A DNA stretch of 64,000 nucleotides from the NCBI GenBank assembly GCA_963575745.1, contig CAUYUJ010003903.1, forward strand, positions 22,501 through 86,500, in the 5' to 3' direction. Source of the stretch: Prorocentrum cordatum. Taxonomy: Eukaryota; Sar; Dinophyceae; Prorocentrales; Prorocentraceae. How positions within the stretch are numbered: position 1 is the first letter of the stretch; each line of letters opens with the position of its first letter. The translations under genes were made by a program, and so were the position numbers. Of this stretch, positions 55,630-64,000 are shown one piece after another. The notes under the pieces are model-generated. The model ran no database searches. It saw only the letters and a program-made list of their open reading frames with translations, and was not told the DNA's origin.

Positions 55630-57390
55630 GCCTCCTCTCCACCGCCCGCATGCGTCCCCCACACCCATTTCGGCACATCCCTCACACATTTCGTGGCCCC
55701 ATAGGGAACTCCACCGAAGCCTCCAGTGGGACCGCCCGCATGCGTCCCCCACGCCCAATTTGGCATTTTCACACACCCAGTACAGCGCTTCGTGACCCCA
55801 TAGGGAGCTCCACCGAAGTCCACAGTGGTACCACCCACATGCGCCCCCCACATCAAATTTGGCATTTGCACCCACCCAATACAGCGTTTCGTGGCCCAAT
55901 AGGGAGCCCCACCGAATCCCCCAGTGGGACCGCCCGCATGCGTCCCCCACACCCAACTTGGCATTGTCACCCACTCAGCACAGCGTTTCGTGGCCCCATA
56001 GGGAGCTCCACCGAAGCCCCCAGCGGGACCGCCCGCATGCGTCCCCCACGTCCAGTTTTTTTTTGGTTTCACACACCCAGTACAACGTTTCGTGGCCCCA
56101 TAGGGAGCTCCACCGAAGCCAGTGGGACCGCCCGCATGCGCCCCCCACGCCCAATTTGGCATTTTCACCGACCCAGTACAGCGTTTCGTGACCCCATAGG
56201 GAGCTCCACCGAAGCCCTCAGTGGTACCGCCCACATGCGTCCCCCACATTCAATTTGGCATTTTCACCCACCCAGTACAGCGTTCGTGGCCCAATAGGGA
56301 GCCCCACCAAAGCCCCCAGTGGGACTGCCCGCATTCGCCCCCCACACCCAATTTGACATTTTCACACACCCGGCACACCGCTTCGTGGCCCCATTGGGAG
56401 CTCCACCGAAGCCCCCAGTGGGACCGCCCGCATGCGCCCCCCACGCGGAATTTTGCATTTTCACACACCCAGTACAACGCTTCGTGACCCCGTAGGGAGC
56501 TCCACTGGAGCCCCCAATGATACCGCCCACATGCGTCCCCCACATCAAATTTGGCATTTTCACCCACTCAGTACAGCGTTTCGTGGCCCAATAGGTGGCT
56601 CCACCGAAGCCCCCAGTGGGACCGCCCGCATGCGTCCCTCACACCCAACTTGGCATTGTCACCCACCCAATGCAGCGCTTCGTGGCCCCATAGGGAGCCC
56701 CACCGAATCCCCCAGTGGGACCGTCCGCATGCGTCCCCCGCACACGATTTGGCATTGTCACCCACCCAGTACAGCGCTCCGTGGCCCCATAGGGAGCTCC
56801 ACCGAAGCCCCCAATGGGACCGCCCGCATGCGTCCACCATGCCCAATTTGGCATTGTCACCCGCCCCGTACAGCGCTTCGTGGCCCCATAGGGAGCTCCA
56901 CCGAAACCCTCAATGGGACCGCCCGCATGCGTTCCCCACAAGGAGCTCCACCGAAGCCTCCAGTGAGGCCGCCCGCGTGCGTCGCCCACACCCAATGTGG
57001 CATTTCCACCGACCCAGTACAGCGCTTCGTGGCCCCATGGGGAGCCCCACCAAAGCCCCCAGTAGGGCCGCCCGCATGCGTCCCCCACACTCAAATTGGC
57101 ATTTTCACCCACCCTTTACAACGCTTCGCGGCCCCATGGGGAGCTCTGCCGAAACCCCCAATGGGACCGCCCGCATGCGTTCCACACGCCTAATTTGGTA
57201 TTTTCACCCACCCAGTGCAACGTTTCGTGGCCCCAAAGAGAGCTTCACCGACGGCCCCAGTGCTACCGCCCGCATGCGTTCCCCCCCCCGCCCAGCGCAG
57301 CGCTTCGTGGCCCCATAGGGAGCTTCACCGAAGAAGATATTCACAATTGCGGTACCCACAACATCATATGGTTGGGTCCTTCGCCAGGAT
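55630..57390 (+). repeat. 99-bp satellite, block 3, about 17 units
   Basis: The TTCGTG(G/A)CCCCATAGGG word recurs at about 99-bp steps (55691, 55790, 55889, 55988, 56090, 56186, 56284 and onward). Each unit holds CCCAATTTGGCATTTTCACCC, CAGTACAGCG, GGAGCTCCACCGAAGCCC and GGGACCGCCCGCATGCG. It ends TCACAATTGCGG then GGTTGGGTCCTTCGCCAGG at 57341-57385, as block 1 ends. Confidence 0.92.
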
Positions 57391-57479
57391 AATATTTTTT
57401 CGTGCGAACCCCCTAAATTAGTGCTTGTTCTAAGGGGTTATTGCTTCCCCTCTGTGCGTAATCGGCTGGGTCTGCTGGG

Positions 57480-57735
57480 GTTTTGCCTGGTGGGCGCCCT
57501 TGGGCGCTTCGTGGGCTCCGGGTTTTGCACAGTGGGCGCCCGCGGGCACTACGTGGGCGCCTGAAGCGGGTGGGTCTGCCAGGGCTTTGCCCGGTGGGCG
57601 CCTCGTGCTCTGGCCAGCGATGTTCCTTACACAGTGGTCGCACTAAGGGGCTCTTCATTGTCTTGCGCCCAATAGCTTGCGCAGGATAGCCTGCACCACA
57701 GAACTTGCACCACATCGCTTGCACATGCAGAGCGC
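57480..57735 (+). repeat. Compound satellite, third copy
   Basis: GC minisatellite words (GTGGGCGCCC, GGGTCTGCCAGGGCTTTGCCC) at 57480-57615 are followed by AGCTTGCGCAGGATAGCCTG and ACTTGCACCACATCGCTTGC (57670-57722). Same order and orientation as 16350-16920, without the inserted element. Confidence 0.75.
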
Positions 57736-58270
57736 CATGACGCACAGTCTGAGGTACACGCAAGCATTGCGATCAGCATGGATACTAGTCATCCTCGTCC
57801 TCCTTCTCCTGCACTTATCTGCCTCATTCGCCTCGACCCTCTTCCTTCTTCCACAACCGCTACTATTATTCCTGCGACTGCTACAACTACTGATACTGTT
57901 ACTGTTGCTGTTGGTTCTAGTAGGGCCACTACTACCACTGTTGCTCTACCTCAAGCTGAACCATAAACGAACTGACGAACTAACCAATTAGCCAACACAT
58001 TGAATGCTTACAACTACTGGTGAAACTATGGCCTGACATATCGACCTTGTGATATTCATCCTTATTACCCTCCGCATCGTCATCAGCGTTTACCGTCCTC
58101 CTCATCCCTCCTGCTCCCTCATCTTACACTTCCCTTGCCTTCGCTAGATCCTCTGACACACCCACCCAGACGGCGAAATCCGTCTAAGAGAGCTGAGCAA
58201 ATATCACCTGCACCGCCTGCTGAGTGGTGAGCTGATTCATTTCCGAATGGAACACGCTGGCCCCCAGGGC
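57736..58270. other. Unassigned sequence
   Basis: Mixed composition, CTACTG/CTACTA patches near 57860-57950. No gene. Confidence 0.4.
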
Positions 58271-58500
58271 TTGACAATAGCGCGCTGCAAGGTCCTTCCC
58301 CTCCTCCTCCTCATCATTATCCTGATCATCATCTTCTTCTTTCTCCCCCCGTCCCAACCCCAATCCTCCGTCTCCTCATCTTCTTCCTTCTCATCCTCCC
58401 TTCCTGGACCCTATTCCTCCTCCCCCTCCTCCTCCTTCTCCTTCTCCGCCTCCTCCTCCTCCTCCTCCTCCTACTACAACAGACCAGCATCATGAGGGGT
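58271..58500. repeat. TCC/TTC pyrimidine tract
   Basis: Interrupted TCC, TTC and ATC triplets, with (TCC)n at 58447-58475. Confidence 0.85.
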
Positions 58501-59335
58501 TTGAGGAGCCCCCACGAGGCCCCTGGACGTCTCAAGGTGAGCGTTCTTTATTTGGTGTTTCGACGCCCTTCCTCCTCTTCTTCTTCCTCCTGCTCCTCCT
58601 TTTGCGTAGCAGCGACTCTGATCTGCTAGGATCGTAGCGTCTGAAAGCGGGCGCCAATAAAGATACATGCTGAGCACACGCATCGCGATTAATAGTTGAA
58701 AAGTGGTAGGCCCACGCAGCTGCACGTTGAAGGTCAAATTTAGAAACGACAGTGCGGAACAGAAGAAATGTCAGAATAGATAGATGCCGAAATGATAACA
58801 AGTAACTCACCCCCCAATCCGCAACCGTCCCCCGAAAAACTCATCGATTGACAACGCAAAGTGGCCAATATTACGATGCCCCTTGCCCTCACCGAGGATC
58901 TTATTCTCAATGTGGTCCCTCACCGAGGGTAGAACTGGACACAGAACGGCTGGCTCGAGTGTAGATGAGAGTGCGATGCGAAGCCCACGCAAAGATACCC
59001 GTAGGAAGTGCTTGATGTTGAAAGGTTGTCGTCCTCATCCTCACCCCACCCCTCCTCATCCTCTTCGCCTTGCCGTGTGGGGCCAACGCAAAGATGCTCC
59101 TAGGGAAGTTATGCCTGTTGAAATGCGAACCCTCACAAAGGAATGCTGGGCACCAGGCAAGGACCCTCGTAGAGGGTAAGGTGTACGCAGACCGTCCTCC
59201 TCCTCATCCTCAAATCTCCTATCGTCTCCGCATACCTCCTCCAAGAGCCCTCACCGCGGGTCGGGCGAGATCGTGTGCCGCCCAACAAACGAAGACGAGA
59301 AGACTTCTTCACAGGCAGAGCAAGGCTGCCGGTCA
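58501..59335. other. Unassigned, with a ~100-bp duplication
   Basis: CC(C/A)ACGCAAAGAT then CCTAGG-like and GTTGAAA words occur at about 58986 and 59083, followed in part by CCTCATCCTC. No gene recognised. Confidence 0.45.
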
Positions 59336-59510
59336 CCTTCGTTGCCCCTCCTCCTCCTCCTGCTCCTCCTCGTCCTCGCCCTCCTCACGGAGTCGTCGCC
59401 GTCGCCGTCGCCGTCGCCTTCGCCGTCACCGTTGCCGTCGCCGCCGCCGCCGTCATCGTCGTCGTCGTCGTCGTCGTCGCCGCCGTCGTCGTCGCGTCAA
59501 GGACGCGGCA
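59336..59510. repeat. TCC and GTC/GCC arrays
   Basis: (TCC)n at 59348-59380, then (CGTCGC)n and (GTC)n at 59390-59500. Confidence 0.9.
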
Positions 59511-59845
59511 CGGGGGGCGGTGGCTCCGGCTGCGGCCGCGAGCGCCCCCGTGGGCGTGGGCAGTCCAGAAGCAAGCTCGGCGCGGAGCTCGGGCGGGGCC
59601 TGCCCATCGACATCTTCGTCGACGCCGTCCCCCACTTCCCAAGGGAGGGGACATGATGAGGAATGGCGATGTGGACAGAGGGGGAAATGATGATGATTTT
59701 TTTTCCGCAGTTAACCATGGCTTCTAATATCGAAAGGGGCTTTAGTTTATTTGCGGTCAAGCTGGTCTTCGTGAGTTTTGCATGGGTCCAGTTGGCCCAG
59801 GTGGGAAGGAGGCAAAGGAGGAGGAACACAAGGAATATAGTAATG
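59511..59845. other. Unassigned sequence
   Basis: The minus frame here (for example IFLVFLLLCLLPTWANWTHA at about 59850-59785) contains a hydrophobic stretch but emerges from the AGT array, so it is not supported as a gene. Confidence 0.35.
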
Positions 59846-59849
59846 GTGG

Positions 59850-60465
<616 letters not shown>

Positions 60466-60529
60466 GGTAATAGGGCTGTCCGGTGCCCTTGTTTCGCTTG
60501 AAGAGGGTGTAAAGGGTGTAAGGGTTCGG

Positions 60530-60840
60530 GCTCGGGTTCGGGAACGCGCGCCCATAAAAACAAGCAACACATGTACATCATATATTCACAGGGAACGCGC
60601 GCGACAAAACAGGTTCAGGACACATATATATATATACACATGTACACATAACATCATATGTTCACAGGGAACGCGCGCGACACAACAACACTATGACATA
60701 TATATATACATATGCATCTATATATGAAATAAATATCAGATGTTCACAGAGCACGCGCGCGAAACAACAACACTATATGTATATACATATACATGTATAT
60801 ATGTCAGATATTCACAGGGAGCTCGCGCGAAACAACAAGA
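60530..60840. repeat. CACAGGGAACGCGCGCG box repeats with TA microsatellites
   Basis: The word TTCACAGGGAACGCGCGCGA(A/C)A(A)C recurs at about 60586, 60662, 60743 and 60811 among TATATA/TACATA tracts, with spacings of about 70-80 bp. Confidence 0.85.
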
Positions 60841-60859
60841 AAGGATACATGATATGATA

Positions 60860-61725
60860 TACAAGTGGCACGTGTGTTCCCAGGCTCATGCAAAAAACTG
60901 AAGGGGCGTTTGAAGCAGGAGTGAAATGCAACATCGAAGTCGCACTCGAGCGCAAGTGGGGTTGCCACACCTTGAGATGTGTGTACCAGGACCCCCCAGG
61001 AAGCCTCAGGAGGCCCGACTTGGATACCAGAAGAGGCTCCAGGAGGCCCCAGGATTGTGAGTGTTGTGCGTGTGTGTGTGTGATGTATGCTTTGTGTGGT
61101 GCGTGCTTTTTGTGTGTTGTAGTGTGTGTGTGTGTGTGTGTGTTATGTTTGTCTAGCGTGTGATGTGTTGGGCGTGATTTGTGTCTCTGTGTGCATGTAG
61201 TTCTGAAGCCCCAGGAGGCCCCAGGAAGCCCCAGGCGGCCTCAGGAGGCCCCAGGAGACCCCAGGAGGCTTCAGGAGGCCCCAAGAGGCTCCAGGAGGCC
61301 GCAGGAGGCCCCAGGAGGCCCCAGGAGGTTTCAGGAGACCACCAGGAGGCTCCGAGGCGGGGTCTGGGGTGCCAGAAGGTTCAGAAAGCCCCAGGAGGCC
61401 CCAGGAGGTTCCAGGAGGCCCCCAGGAAGCCCCGAGGCGGGGTCTGGGGCTCGATTTTGGAAGAATCGGGGTCACAATTATTGAAATTACCATGTGTGTT
61501 TGAAGGTTTTATGTTAACATGTTGAAATTCCCATGTGTTTTTGGACCCTGACGTCACGATCTGCGTGAGGGGTGCCACCGATTTTCAGAATTTCGAGGAT
61601 GTCCCGAGCGAAACGCCCAGAAAAATCGCGGACGCGTGCGCATTAATCGCCTCTGAGCTCTACTCCCTCGGAGAGGTGCGTATGATAATACGTGTCTATA
61701 TCTATCATATATTCATAAGGAACGC
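60860..61725 (+). repeat. ~1-kb duplicated unit, copy 1
   Basis: In order: GTGGCACGTGTGTTCCCAGG, a protein-like segment (EGAFEAGVKCN, VALERKWGCHTLRCVYQ) at 60898-61000, a GT-rich tract, a 12-bp AGGCCCCAGGAG array (61205-61440), then LDPDVTICVRGATDFQNFE at 61545-61600 and ACTCCCTCGGAGAGGTGCG. Between the copies several third-position or synonymous changes (GAG CGC/CGA AAG; AGA/CGA; GAA/GAG) are seen on plus, which hints at past selection on protein. The segments may be exons flanking a repeat-bearing intron. Function unknown. Confidence 0.7.
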
Positions 61726-61743
61726 GCGCGGAACAAACAAATG

Positions 61744-61832
61744 AAATATACATACATACATACATACATACATACATACATACATACATACATACATACA
61801 TACATACATACATACATACATACATACATACA
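61744..61832. repeat. CATA microsatellite
   Basis: (CATA)n tract between the two copies of the duplicated unit. Confidence 0.95.
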
Positions 61833-61839
61833 CACATAC

Positions 61840-62032
61840 AAGTGGCACGTGTGTTCCCAGGCTCATACAAAACATTGAAGGGGCGTTTGAAGCAGGAGTG
61901 AAATGCAACAGCGAAGTCGCACTCGAGCGAAAGTGGGGTTGCCACACCTTGCGATGTGTGTACCAGGGCCCCCCAGGAAACCGCAGGAGGCCCGACTTGG
62001 ATACCAGAAGAGGCTCCAGGATGCCCCAGGAT

Positions 62033-62065
<33 letters not shown>

Positions 62066-62720
62066 TGTGTGCTCTGTGTTGTGCGTGCTTTTTGTGCGCT
62101 GTAGGTGTTGTGCGTGTTACGTTTGTCTAGTGTGTGATGTGTTGGGCGTGATTTGTGTCTCTGTGTGTGCATGTAGAACTGAGGCCCCAGGAGGCCCCAG
62201 GCGGCCTCAGGAGGCCCCAGGAGACCCCAGGAGGCTTCAGGAGGCCCCAAGAGGCTCCAAGAAGGCCGCAGGAGGCCCCAGGAGGCACCAGGAGGTTTCA
62301 GGAAACCACCAGGAAGCTCCGAGGCGGGGTCTGGGGTACCAGAAGGTTCAGAAAGCCCCAGGAAGCCCCAGGAGGTTCCAGGAGGCAGGAGGCTCCGAGG
62401 CAGGGTCTGGGGTACCAGAGGGTACGTCGGGGCTCGATTGTGGGAGGATGTTTCAGACGAAACCGCCATTCTCTGAGAATCGGGGCCAAAATTAATGACA
62501 TTACCATGTGTGTTTGAAGATGTTATGTTAGAATGTTGAACTTCCCATGTGTTTTTGGACCCTGACGTCACGATCTGCGTGGGGGGTGCCACCGATTTCC
62601 AGAATTTCGAGCATGTCCCGAGCGAGACGGCCAAAAACATCGCGGACACGGTGCCCCGCGTACGCATTAATCGCCTCTGGGCCCGACTCCCTCGGAGAGG
62701 TGCGTATGATAATATCATAT
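61840..62720 (+). repeat. ~1-kb duplicated unit, copy 2
   Basis: Repeats copy 1 landmark for landmark (GTGGCACGTGTGTTCCCAGG at 61841, GCGTTTGAAGCAGGAGTG, the AGGCCCCAGGAG array at 62180-62400, ATCTGCGTGGGGGGTGCCACC at 62573). An insertion shifts the frame in the last protein-like segment near 62650, so it is probably not coding as a whole. Confidence 0.8.
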
Positions 62721-63174
62721 ATTCACAGGGAACGCGCGCACATACATACATACATACATACTACCACACATACATACATACATACATACATATGGGAGCG
62801 CGCGCGAAACAAAACACACACATGATACATGATCGAATATATGTATATACATACATATATGTATATATATATATATATGTATGTATATCCACAGGGAACG
62901 CGCGCGAAACAACACATTATATATATAGATAGGTGCATCGTATCGTCACAGAGAACGCGAGCGACAAACGTGTGAACAACCTATGCATGTACTATGTGTG
63001 TATATATATACATACATATGTTCACAAGGAACGCGCGCGAAACAAAACACATGAACTATACATATATGTGTGTATACATAAACATCATATCGTCACAGGG
63101 AATGCGCGCGAAACAATGAACATTTAAACATATGTAGATATGGACACACACATACACATATGTATGTATGCATG

Positions 63175-63217
<43 letters not shown>

Positions 63218-63285
63218 AGGGAACGCGTGCGAAACACATGATCACATCAACTATACACACATATATATATGCGTCATATATCCAC
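62721..63285. repeat. CACAGGGAACGCGCGCG box repeats with TA/CATA microsatellites
   Basis: Boxes at about 62723, 62793, 62890, 62947, 63021, 63092 and 63215 alternate with (CATA)n and (TA)n tracts. A single box also lies at 61715 between the duplicated units. Confidence 0.85.
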
Positions 63286-63289
63286 AACC

Positions 63290-63620
63290 ACACTGAGGCG
63301 AATTGCCCCCCCATTAGGATTCCACTCGACGAGGAGCAGAAGTGGAGCTTCCCCAGCCACCAGAACATTCCTTCAGATTCCGGATTGCTCCCCACTTGGA
63401 TCCCACTAGACCTGGCACCAGACCCTGGGCTAAGGGTCCTAAGCGCTAGACCCTGCGGAATCCTGAGGAATCCCGATGAATCCAGAATCCTGAGGCACCC
63501 TCCGTAGCCTGAAGATTCCTGCAGAATCCGCAGGGACCATGCAGAATCCTGGATATTCTCGCAGAATCCAAAAGAATCCAAAAGGTTCCAGGGCCTCCAA
63601 AAACGGAACATGGACCCCGT
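63290..63620. repeat. GAATCC-type short repeats
   Basis: Irregular 9-12 bp words (GAATCCTGAG, AGAATCCAAA, GATTCC) dominate 63440-63600. No gene. Confidence 0.6.
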
Positions 63621-63631
63621 ATTGCCCTGGT

Positions 63632-63645
63632 AATAGTAGTAGTAC

Positions 63646-63706
<61 letters not shown>

Positions 63707-63758
63707 CGTAGTCGTAGTAGTAGTAGTAGTAGTAGTAGTAAGTAGTAGTAGTACTATA
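63632..63758. repeat. AGT array at gap edge
   Basis: (AGT)n with two CGT interruptions running to the assembly gap. Confidence 0.95.
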
Positions 63759-63858
63759 NNNNNNNNNNNNNNNNNNNNNNNNNNNNNNNNNNNNNNNNNN
63801 NNNNNNNNNNNNNNNNNNNNNNNNNNNNNNNNNNNNNNNNNNNNNNNNNNNNNNNNNN
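63759..63858. other. Assembly gap, 100 N
   Basis: Exactly 100 Ns, a conventional scaffold gap of unknown true length, immediately after an AGT array. Confidence 0.99.
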
Positions 63859-64000
63859 AAGTCCCCGGCAAGGTCCCGGCAAGTCCCCGGCAAGGTCCCG
63901 GCAAGGTCGGGTCAGAGATGCCGGAGTTCTGTTTCGGAGTCCAAGAGGGCTCCAGATCGGTCCAAGAGGGCCCCGAGAAGCTTTCTAGACGGTCCAGAGA
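63859..64000. repeat. CCCGGCAAGGT minisatellite and right edge
   Basis: Four or five units of an 11-12 bp word (AAGGTCCCGGC / AAGTCCCCGGC) up to about 63905, then GGTCCAAGAGGGC words in two copies. Confidence 0.8.

Overview
This looks like nuclear genomic DNA from a eukaryote, most probably a dinoflagellate. It is GC-rich and packed with trinucleotide and minisatellite arrays, and it has no operons, ribosome binding sites, rRNA or recognisable tRNA. Its clearest coding matter is decayed non-LTR retrotransposon sequence of a kind I associate with dinoflagellate genomes: a reverse transcriptase (RT), then a zinc finger, RNase H and a Cys/His C-terminal finger. A 17-base stretch at 10583-10599 (minus) matches the 3' part of the dinoflagellate spliced leader at 16 positions. 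The genus cannot be fixed. There is one 100-base N gap at 63759-63858. Almost all long open frames run through low-complexity arrays and should not be read as genes.

Layout. 1-2110: a 152-bp tandem repeat, a 16-bp minisatellite and CT/TA microsatellites. 2111-6520: unassigned sequence with purine tracts. 6520-11050: degenerate LINE on the minus strand (ORF1-like, endonuclease, RT, C-terminal domain). 11176-12745: minus-strand gene-like exons, one a ubiquitin-like domain and one resembling the start of a NifU/NFU C-terminal domain. 14360-21410: four diverged copies of a roughly 0.7-1.4 kb module (three GC hairpins at fixed spacing, an ATC-type array, a conserved tail), interrupted at 16080-17850 by a terminal-inverted-repeat element and a large inverted compound satellite. 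23430-25600: a 21-bp repeat encoding heptapeptides, then a TPR-like coding region. 27000-31500: GC-rich satellite blocks, long CAG and GGA arrays. 32400-36550: small mobile elements and a foldback element with 67-bp arms. 37767-41003: second LINE (RT, zinc finger, RNase H, C-terminal finger), itself invaded by a 170-bp inverted-repeat element. 41215-45060: tandem repeats, TCC arrays and a third LINE fragment split by a GGA array. 45693-48700: a second MITE copy, GAC/GTC/GAT arrays and a CGGCACGG-type satellite. 51850-53400: a 261-279 bp higher-order repeat that stays open in several frames. 53640-57400: a 99-bp satellite. 57480-57735: third copy of the compound satellite. 59850-60465: AGT array. 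60860-62720: a duplicated unit of about 1 kb. 60585-63230: dispersed boxes with the core AACGCGCGCG.

How it works together. There is no pathway or operon here. This is a mobile-element and satellite landscape with a few probable exon fragments (ubiquitin-like, NFU-like, TPR). The best-supported new observations are structural: a ~160-bp mobile family with five copies, three of them with clean 5-6 bp target duplications; a 173-bp MITE present in both orientations with 5-bp duplications; a 67-bp-armed foldback element; the four-copy triple-hairpin module; and an inverted compound satellite. No coherent new enzymatic or defence system was found.
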